From NCBI GenBank assembly GCA_032353305.1, contig JAUCNG010183307.1:1-13035 (forward strand): a stretch of DNA of 13,035 nucleotides, read 5' to 3'. Positions 7,701 through 13,035 of the stretch are shown here, in pieces. Within the stretch, counting starts at the first letter, position 1, and each line of letters opens with the position of its first letter. A program made the translations under genes and the position numbers. Source of the stretch: Cephalothrix spiralis. Lineage: Eukaryota; Nemertea; Palaeonemertea; Archinemertea; Cephalotrichidae. Below the pieces are notes generated by a model. It searched no databases. It was not told the origin of the DNA and saw nothing but the letters and a program-made list of their open reading frames with translations.

Positions 7701-8869
7701 CGCAAACTGGAGCTTTATATGCTATCTCGTTCCCGAAGATTACTTAACCGAAATGCTGCTGTGAATCCTTTGACATATTCTTAATTAGTACAATTTTAGA
7801 GGGTTGAAAAAATTGAGAATACACTGTAGAAGTGTTTTTTTAAAGACATACCTTAAACTCTTTCGATGTTCAGAATTCCTTCAGTTCATTTGATATGTTG
7901 TAATACTATATTTTTTGTGATAAAGAATCACGCGATTCCATTTTGATCGATTTTTTGATATTGATATCAATAGGTATTATATGCTATGGCTTAAAACATA
8001 TATAGTATTCATACGTGTATGAGCTTTTATCTTTTATCTCAGAAAAATATAGCAGCAATCGAATCATTTCGACTCTCGTGTTAATTGTTTCTATCTTCGC
8101 TCTTATGAGGGCGTAAAATATGTGATGTTTAGTGAAATTAGTTAATGCAAAATAATTTGAGAAGAACAAAATAAAATGATAATGTAGACTGTAGAGTAAA
8201 ATTCGCGTTACCCCTTTAATTTTCTACATCTTTCTGATTCATTCGTGTTTATCTCATTCCAGATACTATCATCGTAGCACTGAATTGCCGGATCATCTAC
8301 ATCCACACATGGCTCGATTCCAACACGGTTTAAGGTCACGTGTCATCAAATTATTATACATTCTTTACCCTCCTTACATAGTGAGAACACAAACTAAAAA
8401 TTTACAGTTTTCTGAAAAACTTGACGCTTTAAATGGAGCGCGATGCTCTATAATGTGGCACCAAAAAGTGAAAAATTGCTGGATTTTTTATTTCAAATTT
8501 CAACATCAACTGTCAGCATGTCCTCTGGTACCGATAGGTGGCAGTGCACCCCCTAGTCCACGGAAGCTGCTCATTGATCGGGATTTAAATATTTATGCAA
8601 ATGAGGAAAATGGCTGCTGTGTATTACAAGTCAAGTGTGGTAACTTTATGTCTTTGACTTGGGAAATAATGGGACAGGTTTTACGAAGCGCAGCGGTTAG
8701 CGTCAGCAGAGACATGAAGTGGCATAAATTGAAATTAGTTTTTGACAATTATTTACAAACGAGAAATTCTTACGCATCTAATGATGGCTATACAGTGATT
8801 TTGGATCCAGTTATCAATGTTCAGACCATCAACTGGTGGGAGAAATCGTATCCAATCAAGAAATATTAA
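1627..8869 (+). CDS. TMEM183: TMEM183 homologue (F-box-like protein), five exons
   Basis: Predicted join 1627-1702, 2681-2773, 3149-3259, 4182-4395, 8263-8869. All introns are GT-AG, and the phases close to 1101 nt (366 residues plus TAA). The ATG is the first after an in-frame TAG at 1621. Residues 27-36 (YTIYDFANAD) match the VADYANSD-like motif of vertebrate TMEM183, and 57-63 (VKELCGK) its VKSLCGL. Residues 104-109 are basic (KPRKKK). About 121-165 is the F-box-like segment (YPYDFW, PEDI, FWKNLYRR). The end keeps ILDPV (344-348), WW (356-357) and YP (361-362). The vertebrate family is named for a predicted membrane segment; the matching stretch here (about 293-312) contains Glu and Arg and does not look membrane-spanning. 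The cellular role of the family is poorly known. Identification rests on recalled family sequence and is strong; exon ends are predictions. Confidence 0.9.
1703..2680 (+). other. TMEM183 intron 1
   Basis: The intron is 978 bp and runs from gtaaac to ttttttcag. It is AT-rich. A TGACGTCA (CRE-type) palindrome lies at 2425-2432. Open frames of up to 75 codons inside show no protein-like character. Confidence 0.75.
2681..2773 (+). CDS. TMEM183: TMEM183 exon 2
   Basis: The acceptor is gttttttcag at 2671-2680 and the donor gtaagg at 2774. It encodes residues 26-56, including the conserved YDFANAD motif and a Lys-rich GKSKK. It ends in phase 1. Confidence 0.85.
2774..3148 (+). other. TMEM183 intron 2 with possible repeat remnant
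   Basis: The intron is 375 bp. An open stretch from 2851 to 2992 follows a usable acceptor (ccttag at 2845-2850), but its open frame does not match the phase of exon 2, so it is unlikely to be an alternative exon. The motif atgtcatggaa repeats at 2959-2969 and 2978-2988, which may be a fragment of an interspersed repeat. Confidence 0.7.
3149..3259 (+). CDS. TMEM183: TMEM183 exon 3
   Basis: The acceptor is ttttttag (ending 3148) and the donor gtaaac at 3260. It starts with VKELCGK and continues into a strongly acidic stretch (EKDDDDFDNELEDNMENQD), like the acidic low-complexity linker of the vertebrate protein. It ends in phase 1. Confidence 0.85.
3753..4000. mobile_element. Possible degraded MITE in TMEM183 intron 3
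   Basis: About 38 bases at 3753-3790 match the reverse complement of 3962-4000 imperfectly: both arms start ta-c-tta-ggc, pass through a T-rich run and reach attggatt. The interior contains a 14-bp palindrome, acccactagtgggt, at 3849-3862, and GC-rich gagcgg words unlike the surrounding DNA. No coding capacity is seen. Intron 3 spans 3260-4181. Confidence 0.5.
4182..4395 (+). CDS. TMEM183: TMEM183 exon 4 (F-box-like segment)
   Basis: The acceptor is tatttttacag (ending 4181) and the donor gtgagc at 4396, after aga-ag in phase 2. It encodes residues 94-165: a basic run (KPRKKK), then the most conserved block of the protein, with YPYDFWVAI, YPEDIGRF and FWKNLYRR. The last Arg codon is completed by the first base of exon 5. 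Confidence 0.9.
4512..4673. repeat. Inverted repeat, 11 of 12 bases, around AT-rich core
   Basis: The bases ggcaggtcggca at 4512-4523 match the reverse complement of tgccgatctgcc at 4662-4673 with one mismatch. The 140 bases between are very AT-rich. It could be a short, worn MITE. Confidence 0.4.
4756..4800 (+). repeat. Three-copy 15-bp tandem repeat
   Basis: Three contiguous 15-base units (4756-4770, 4771-4785, 4786-4800) share ggayaatttgcccc; they differ at only one internal base and in the last base. Being a multiple of three, the array reads as Gly-Gln-Ile repeats on the minus strand, but that 90-codon frame is otherwise not protein-like. Confidence 0.85.
5087..5322. mobile_element. MITE-like inverted-repeat element downstream of RING gene
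   Basis: Bases 5087-5123 match the reverse complement of 5287-5322 over about 36 positions, including the exact run gagggcaaaaat and the following gtttaaaaa. The element is about 236 bp with no coding capacity. It lies some 220 bases past the RING gene stop codon, where that gene's 3' UTR would be. No clear target duplication could be assigned. Confidence 0.65.
5127..5132 (-). terminator. Candidate poly(A) signal for the RING/DUSP gene
   Basis: Plus-strand tttatt reads AATAAA on the minus strand, about 410 bases beyond the stop codon, inside the inverted-repeat element at 5087-5322. It is the first exact AATAAA I found downstream of this gene. Hexamers are common in AT-rich DNA, so this is tentative. 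Confidence 0.35.
5488..5496 (-). promoter_or_regulatory. AU-rich element nonamer in presumed 3' UTR
   Basis: The minus strand reads TTATTTATT here within a longer ATTTATTTATTTT run, about 48 bases after the stop codon. UUAUUUAUU is the classic core of mRNA-destabilising AU-rich elements. In AT-rich DNA this can arise by chance. Confidence 0.3.
5544..6944 (-). CDS. RING / B-box-like / coiled-coil / DUSP-UBL protein
   Basis: The protein is 466 residues in one uninterrupted frame. The RING is C3HC4: C13, C16, C28, H30, C33, C36, C50, C53, so ubiquitin-ligase activity is expected. Zinc-finger residues C94, C97, C106, C109, C114, C117, H121 resemble a B-box but lack the usual final ligand. About 130-245 is charged and heptad-like, a probable coiled coil. 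About 286-355 is a DUSP domain (EIWYFVTKEWF, DPIDN, VIPRSIW, FG). About 372-461 resembles the ubiquitin-like domain that follows DUSP in USP4, USP11 and USP15 (PTNKLF, VQD...YGDTIIYDY). There is no USP catalytic domain. The N-terminal half is TRIM-like, but the C-terminus is not a usual TRIM one. ATG at 6944 is right after a good splice acceptor and gives Met-Ala. The gene is nested antisense in TMEM183 intron 4. Function is inferred from domains only; I recognise no named orthologue. Confidence 0.92.
   Translation of the reverse strand: MASYDSLSDGISCPICFEVFRDPKTFPCHHTLCSKCVQGLPIMRNNKLECPLCRTGHDIPIGGIQNFPTIPLLRDTLDILERVLKNDIGIVGKCTECKEKTKLFTCKHCDFVICRKCIAMHIQQMINKLTPIEEELTINASECTKNIETVQALKQEVNTTATVYNKDVDDQAAFIINHIRTTADKMKANMEFERKTKWDGLDEKETELRKINEELNNNIEEIKETMAQASEMTNEEVDAMAERINIRDLHPNLKNLELDFDYHVKDGYLLKMLLVRVLVSQIKFEKRVGEIWYFVTKEWFKKCIVPNIDGNFDPIDNRGIVQLELRSGFIRETIIKDIAYVIPRSIWRFLKDQFGRVSENDQELNGRVLENGEIQPLILTFAWDDSPTNKLFMFIDLECTVETFKQRFLRFATIYYKWSDDMKLCRLTNKRNECNYLSKEMYNTKVQDIDIVYGDTIIYDYISTSR
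6946..7851 (-). other. Candidate 5' UTR intron of the RING/DUSP gene
   Basis: Reading the minus strand, ttgcag at 6951-6946 ends one base before the ATG. It is preceded by a T-rich run and a ctaat branch-point match about 28 bases upstream. The best donor upstream is AAG|GTATGT with its GT at 7851-7850. The two sites define a 906-bp intron and an untranslated first exon ending at 7852. The acceptor is convincing; the donor choice is a best guess. A MITE-like element lies inside. Confidence 0.5.
7614..7760. mobile_element. 147-bp MITE-like foldback
   Basis: Bases 7614-7640 match the reverse complement of 7734-7760 at 24 of 27 positions (core gcatttcggtt and gtaatctt). Inside is a 15-base perfect palindrome, taacgct-a-agcgtta, at 7653-7667. 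It lies in the proposed 5' UTR intron of the RING gene. No coding capacity and no obvious target duplication. Confidence 0.65.
7852..8000 (-). promoter_or_regulatory. Presumed first exon/promoter area of RING/DUSP gene
   Basis: If the proposed 5' UTR intron is real, transcription begins in or just above this stretch, within TMEM183 intron 4. It contains a 14-base palindrome, tattgatatcaata, at 7959-7972 and an inverted pair gaatc/gattc near 7925-7938. No TATA box or start site could be pinned down. Confidence 0.25.
8263..8869 (+). CDS. TMEM183: TMEM183 exon 5 (C-terminal half and stop)
   Basis: The acceptor is catttccag-like (atctcattccag, ending 8262). It encodes residues 165-366 without interruption: the HYT-like YYHRS start, RSRVIKLLYILYPPY, a Pro/Ser-rich linker near 252-264, CCVLQV (283-288), LVFDNYL, and ILDPV...WW...YP. 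The TAA is at 8867-8869. A 583-bp MITE begins 11 bases further on. Confidence 0.92.
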
Positions 8870-8880
8870 AAAACCTTATA

Positions 8881-9463
8881 CAGCTTGTCCCAATATTATG
8901 GAAAACGGCCAGATGACGTCATATTGTGACTTAATTATGAGTTGGCCATATCGCTGCTAGTGATCACTAGAGAGAACATGTTCTTTTCTTCTAAATAAAA
9001 TAAATTTAGCGCAAATCTGTCTTAACAATTTCCACAAAGGACTAAAAAGTTCAAAATTAAAAAGTTCAAATTCACAATTAGGCGGTTAATCTTACTATAA
9101 ATGAACGTCCTTTATCGGAACAAAAATAAATTTTGTGATTTTTTAATTTTCTTATTCAATTTACTATTCACAAAAAAATTATTAAGAATTGGAATGAACT
9201 GAAAATATTAACAAGATTAATTTTAGAGAGATTGATAATAGCATTCTCTCGATTTAGTATGGGGTTTAGGATGGGAAAAATGAAGGGTTTTTCGGGAGAA
9301 TCATCGTAGCTCCCTTAGTTATGACCCGATCTGCACCAGATCTATTTTATTCAGGAGAGAAGACCATGCTCATTAAGGTGTATTTTTGCAATTGTTAAAA
9401 TATTCATAATTGAGTCACAGTATGACGTCATCTGGCTGTTCTACATTTAATTGGGACAAACTG
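8881..9463. mobile_element. TA-flanked long-TIR MITE directly after TMEM183 stop
   Basis: The element starts cagcttgtcccaa and ends ttgggacaaactg, with TA on each side (8879-8880, 9464-9465). Its 583 bp carry long inverted arms: about 59 bases at each end align closely, including TGACGTCA at 8914-8921 and 9423-9430, and after a variable gap a second matching block contains AATAAA and gcaaatctg/gcagatc. TA duplication and the CAG start fit a Tc1/mariner/pogo-type non-autonomous element (inferred). No transposase frame is present. A diverged full-length copy lies at 12201-12743. Confidence 0.88.
8994..9004 (+). terminator. Overlapping poly(A) signals serving TMEM183, inside MITE
   Basis: Two overlapping AATAAA hexamers (8994-8999 and 8999-9004) lie about 125 bases after the TMEM183 stop codon. 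They are the first exact signals downstream of it. Both are inside the left arm of the MITE, so the 3' end of the transcript is probably formed in transposon sequence. After the element ends, the next exact AATAAA I found is at about 10112. Confidence 0.6.
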
Positions 9464-9465
9464 TA

Positions 9466-9765
9466 TGTTAAATCAACACATCTTTATGGTGGATGGACAT
9501 CTCAGTTTTTACCTTGTTTATCAGTGGTCATCGTATTATTACTTCAACATTGTAACAATGTCAAAATATCTTAATTATTACATCAATGTTATTATTATTT
9601 TTTAAATGTCTCGTTACGCTCGCATGTCTCGGTATAAACGATAATTAACCACATCAAACCACCTTACAAAGTATTTAATGCTTCAGTGTTGATTAATGAT
9701 TTTATATTAAGCTCCCTTAAACTTGTTACATTGTTCTAACCTGTGTGCAATAACATTTTTTAAAC
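9466..9765. other. Intergenic DNA, nothing recognised
   Basis: This AT-rich stretch lies between the MITE and the SINE. The word atgtctcg occurs twice near 9606 and 9624. No gene or repeat element could be supported. Confidence 0.6.
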
Positions 9766-9777
9766 TATATAACTAAC
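9766..9777. repeat. SINE target-site duplication, left copy
   Basis: The 12 bases tatataactaac are identical to 9930-9941 and flank the tRNA-derived element, as expected after target-primed reverse transcription. Confidence 0.8.
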
Positions 9778-9929
9778 TGTTATATATAAATCCTACAATT
9801 GAGGCCTAAATATAGAAACTAATCCTATCGAGAGGGAAAGAAATTATACTAAATTTCATATTTTCCTCCGTCGGGATTCGAACCTGCGAACCTCAGGTAC
9901 CAATCACCAGCATATAACGACTAGCCCCT
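9778..9929 (-). mobile_element. tRNA-derived SINE, 152 bp
   Basis: Read on the minus strand, the head begins aggggctagtcgtta, has an A-box-like stretch near 9923-9905 (ctagtcgttatatgctggtg) and a perfect B box, GGTTCGAATCC, at 9884-9874. These are the internal RNA polymerase III promoter parts of a tRNA. The T-stem pairs only partly and no acceptor stem forms, so it is not a working tRNA. A non-tRNA tail of about 90 bases follows, ending AT-rich near 9778. A perfect 12-bp duplication flanks the element, marking the boundaries and indicating LINE-machinery insertion. The family name is unknown to me. Confidence 0.85.
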
Positions 9930-9941
9930 TATATAACTAAC
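9930..9941. repeat. SINE target-site duplication, right copy
   Basis: The sequence tatataactaac is identical to 9766-9777. It abuts the tRNA-like 5' end of the minus-strand SINE. Confidence 0.8.
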
Positions 9942-11330
9942 GTTGAATAAGTTATAAAGTTATGCAATGAACTGGAGTGACTCTTCTTGCATATTTATTA
10001 TCATAACACCTGTTTTAACCAAATCTTAAAAATTCACTTAAAAACATCAATTCACTGATTCAATCTTATATTTCATTTTTAAAATGGTATTTCATTTAAA
10101 TCAATTCTTACAATAAAGGATAAATCCTGATTGAGTGTATCTCGAGTATTCGATGTATTTAACTAAGTTCATAATATGCTGTAAGATGTAAAATTAAAAA
10201 TTGGTAGCTTTGACTTCGTTGACTATTCTGGTTAATATCTCTAAAATTATAACTATCATTTGATATATCTGGTCACAGAAAGATAAAACCTCCAATTAGA
10301 AATAGGATTTTCAAATGCACATTATTTTTATGTGGACTTATACTTCCCCAGTTTTCTTTACACTAGTATAATTTTTGGGTGATGTTTTAACTGGTTATGG
10401 CTTAGAATAGTATTTTAAACTCAACACCAATATCTGCATTAGAATGTGTTTAAAAATAGATTATAATGTAGGAATGTATTCGATTCGGTTGTTCAATGTT
10501 CCATCATTTGTATTAATCAATGTTTGCTCAAACAAATTAATGGACATCCAAAAAAACATTCCAATGCTTCATCATCAAAATATAATCATATATTTAAAAG
10601 ATTATGCTTCTTACTATCATCAGAACTGTTTGATGTGCTATGTCATTTTCTATTATATTCACAACAGGCCTCATATATAGTTCTCATAAAATATGACCCT
10701 TCATTCTAAAAACATTATATTTTTTATAAAATTTAATTAAAATTGTATAGGATATGGGTTTAAATTTTTTCCGCCTCTCTACGCTCGCCTCGACAGTTTA
10801 TCATAATAGTCTGTAATGCAAGGATGCGTGTAAAAAAACTTGAAATGATTAGAGCTTCTTTAAGAGTGATATGTATTAACGGATTAGATTGGCGGTAATC
10901 CAAAAATATTTTGTATTTACTTGAAAATCCTCGAATATTAAAATAGCATCTCATAAATTGCCAGAAAATCTCCTAAAAACACATAAATTAAGGAATTTTT
11001 TCAACTGAAATAATAAAATTGAAATGCCTAAATGACTATGCATGAGGCCTGTCATTATATAGATTTTAAATTGTCGTTAACGAATTATTTGTAACATCAT
11101 TTTACGTATTATTATATTAATATTGTCTGGCTTATAATTATATATTATGAATAGTGTGATGCCAATCAATCTGTTTTTGAAGGGAGATATTGAAAATATT
11201 TATAATAAATGTAAAAAGAATAGTTCCTTTGGGATTTCTGCTTTCTCGAGAGTGTTTAATTCCATTGAGTCATATTTGTTGATATGATTGTGGCATGCAG
11301 TTCTTATATTATGTCATCATTCTTTTAACA
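9942..11330. other. AT-rich intergenic DNA with one weak inverted repeat
   Basis: No gene is supported; open frames of up to 78 codons have the Asn/Ile/Tyr/Lys composition of random AT-rich DNA. The 11-mer acaggcctcat at 10664-10674 recurs inverted at 11042-11052, with partial matching just inside (atagt/actat). This could be the ends of a worn element of about 390 bp. Confidence 0.5.
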
Positions 11331-11623
11331 TACACAGGAACTTTTGGCTTTTAACATACGTAGGAACTTTTGGCGTCCAACCTTCAGACCCCAGTTCTCG
11401 GGTTCGACCCTTTTTGGGAACCTTAAAATAAAATTTTAAAAAAATGCAAATTTGGCTTCTAAAGTGAGCCCGACCCTTTTGAAAATATGAACTTGAACCT
11501 ATAATTCACAAGCTTTCCAAAAATAAAAGGGTTGATGGGCTTTAGGCCCGCATTCCGAGATTTTTGCGGGGGCGAAAACTGGGGTCTGACGGTTGAACGC
11601 CAAAAGTTCCATAAACCTGTGTA
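11331..11623. mobile_element. TA-flanked MITE with duplicated left tip
   Basis: The outer ends are TA-cacagg (11331-11338) and cctgtg-TA (11616-11623). The main arms, 11361-11400 and about 11573-11612, are inverted copies with few mismatches (ggaacttttggcg, caacc, cagaccccagtt). The left tip is partly doubled: aacatacacaggaacttttgg is followed about 26 bases later by aacatacgtaggaacttttgg, whereas the right arm has one copy. No coding capacity. TA flanks suggest a Tc1/mariner-like mover (inferred). Confidence 0.8.
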
Positions 11624-12200
11624 GTGGGATAATTTACTGGAAGTAAAATCACATATAGTTCTATCTGAAAAATATATTTCATCAAATTAATTTATCTGAA
11701 AGTATATGTTATCAAAATTGTTAACCGTTTCTTAGACGAACAATCATAACGAATAGTAATATTAATAATTTTAGCTTGCTCACGAAAGTTTGTACTGTTT
11801 TGTTTTATTTTCTTTGTCACAGCAATTTTAGAAACAATTTTTAAACAATTTTTCAATTGTATGCTTTGAATATGAGAACAGTTTATCTTATTATATTTTG
11901 TTTGCTTCAGAATACTTTTGTGAATCTTATTTTAGTTAAAAGGTAAAGGTTGCCTATATTTTGCGTTTTAACTGCTGACAGCAGACGATTTTCATCTAAT
12001 CTACAGTAAGAGGTAGAAATATAAGTAAAAAACTTAAATAATTTATTTTAATTTATTATTTTATTAAAAGAAATATCGGACCTTTGTTATTTATACATGT
12101 ACATGTATATTATTATTAACTACACTATGTTGTACATGTACTGTGAGAGTTTCCTTGATATGTTTGTACTACATGAATCTCGTGCCATAAAATGTTACTA
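11624..12200. other. Intergenic DNA with an 18-bp palindrome
   Basis: A perfect palindrome, tatacatgtacatgtata, lies at 12092-12109, with a further tgtacatgta at about 12131-12140. Otherwise the stretch is AT-rich without a supported gene or element. Confidence 0.55.
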
Positions 12201-12743
12201 GCACTGTTTAATTTCAATACAGCCAGATGGCGTCATATTTTGTTTAATGATGAATTGACCATAACCCAGAAAATTGCTAATGATAACTAGAGAGAACATG
12301 GTAAAGATTATCTTTTAAATAAAAAAATGTGGTGCAAATCTGTCTAACAACAACTGAGCCAAAGGTCCAAATAGTTTGATTTCCTCAGTTATCCCATTGT
12401 GAAGGAACGTCCTTTCTCGGGGGAAAATTGTGACTTTTATTAACTACATGTAAATTACTTTTCACAATTTTTTGATAAAGTTTAAAATCACTGAAAATAT
12501 TAACATTAATTCTAGAGTGATTGATAATATCATTCTCTCGATTTAATATGGGATTTAGGCTAGGGAAAATTAAACCAGATGTTTTTCGGGAGAATCATCG
12601 TAGTTATAAACCGATCTGCACCAAATCTGTTTTATTCGGGAGGTGGAGACCATGCTCTGAAATTAGTCAATTATTCATAATTATGTCACAATATGACGTC
12701 ATCTGGGCGACCTGGCTGATTTCCATAATTTTGGGTCAGGCTG
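12201..12743. mobile_element. Second, diverged copy of the 8881 MITE
   Basis: The same order of blocks as 8881-9463 is seen: gccagatg-cgtcat, agagaacatg, AATAAA (12318-12323), gcaaatctgtc, aacgtcctt, gaaaatattaaca, cattctctcgattta, cgggagaatcatcgtag, ccgatctgcacca, minus-strand AATAAA (12631-12636), gaccatgctc, and atgacgtcatctgg. The right end is ggtcaggctg followed by TA (12744-12745). The left tip has decayed, so 12201 is approximate. Its outermost 25 bases no longer match the right tip well. The 80-codon open frame inside it is not a gene. Confidence 0.8.
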
Positions 12744-12745
12744 TA

Positions 12746-13035
12746 GCCTACGGCATAGTCTAGAAATTACTCGTACTGTAACCCTTTTTATGGCAGTCGA
12801 CCAATGCATATAGGATCGCCTAATAATACCGGTACATAGTGTGGTTAAACATGTACAAATATCATTTTAGGTCTTGTAGGCCTATAGACCTACCTTGTGT
12901 ATTATTTATAGCTAAACATTTTTTGGTGTTTTATTCCATTGCATTACTAAAAATAATTTATATGTAAACCCATGACTGCAACGGGTCGAGTTAAGTATCT
13001 AATAGTTTTTAGAGTTGTTGCTAAATTGAATAAAG
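12746..13035. other. Intergenic DNA, small hairpin only
   Basis: A 7-bp stem (taggtct 12868-12874 with agaccta 12886-12892) encloses an 11-base loop containing taggcc. No gene was recognised. Confidence 0.5.

Larger units (their letters stand above)
4396..8262 (+). other. TMEM183 intron 4, host of a nested antisense gene
   Basis: This 3867-bp intron runs from gtgagc to cattccag and is far longer than the other three (978, 375 and 922 bp). It contains the whole coding region of the RING/DUSP gene on the opposite strand, the candidate 5' UTR intron of that gene, and several inverted-repeat elements. Confidence 0.85.

Noticed and set aside
9874-9928. Functional tRNA gene on the minus strand
   Set aside because: The B box is perfect, but the T stem pairs at only about three of five positions and no acceptor stem forms; the target duplication shows it is a SINE.
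10444-10709. Two overlapping reading frames of 78 and 61 codons
   Set aside because: They are rich in Ile, Asn, Tyr, Lys and His as expected of random AT-rich DNA; no motif, splice context or family match.
12521-12763. 80-codon plus-strand reading frame
   Set aside because: It lies within the second MITE copy and runs across its end; the matching region in copy 1 is not open in the same way.
1-13035. CRISPR arrays, bacterial operons, riboswitches or viral genes
   Set aside because: Spliced genes, a SINE and MITEs show animal nuclear DNA; no regular repeat-spacer array, reverse transcriptase, integrase, transposase or capsid-like frame was seen.

Overview
The window is animal nuclear DNA: AT-rich, with a clear multi-exon gene bounded by GT-AG introns, a tRNA-derived SINE and many short inverted-repeat transposons. 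The style (short exons, many MITEs) suggests an invertebrate. The sequence alone does not name the species.

Two protein genes can be supported. The first, on the + strand from 1627 to 8869, is a five-exon homologue of TMEM183. The exons join in phase into 1101 nt (366 residues plus stop), close to the roughly 376 residues of the vertebrate protein, and encode an F-box-like segment followed by the conserved TMEM183 C-terminal half. The second lies wholly inside the 3.9 kb fourth intron, on the opposite strand (6944 to 5544). It is a 466-codon uninterrupted reading frame with a C3HC4 RING finger, a B-box-like zinc finger, a coiled coil, and then a DUSP domain plus a ubiquitin-like domain of the USP4/11/15 kind, with no protease domain. 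A ubiquitin-ligase front end joined to the adaptor half of a deubiquitinase is the most interesting item here. A good branch point and acceptor directly before its ATG suggest a spliced 5' UTR.

Layout: 1-1010 holds a hairpin, degenerate short repeats, a MITE nested inside another MITE, and a 34-bp tandem pair. 1011-1626 is AT-rich DNA ending in the presumed TMEM183 promoter and 5' UTR, with a YY1-like site and a 34-codon upstream reading frame. 1627-8869 is TMEM183 with the nested RING gene and at least three inverted-repeat elements in introns 3 and 4. 8881-9463 is a TA-flanked, long-TIR MITE starting 11 bases after the TMEM183 stop codon; it carries the first poly(A) signals the transcript meets. 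9778-9929 is a SINE with a perfect 12-bp target duplication. 11331-11623 is another TA-flanked MITE. 12201-12743 is a diverged second copy of the 8881 MITE. The remaining 3' intergenic DNA shows no gene.

Both proteins have links to ubiquitin biology (F-box-like; RING plus DUSP-UBL), but nothing in the sequence shows that they work together. The clearest shared theme is that transposon-derived DNA lies at the predicted 3' ends of both genes.
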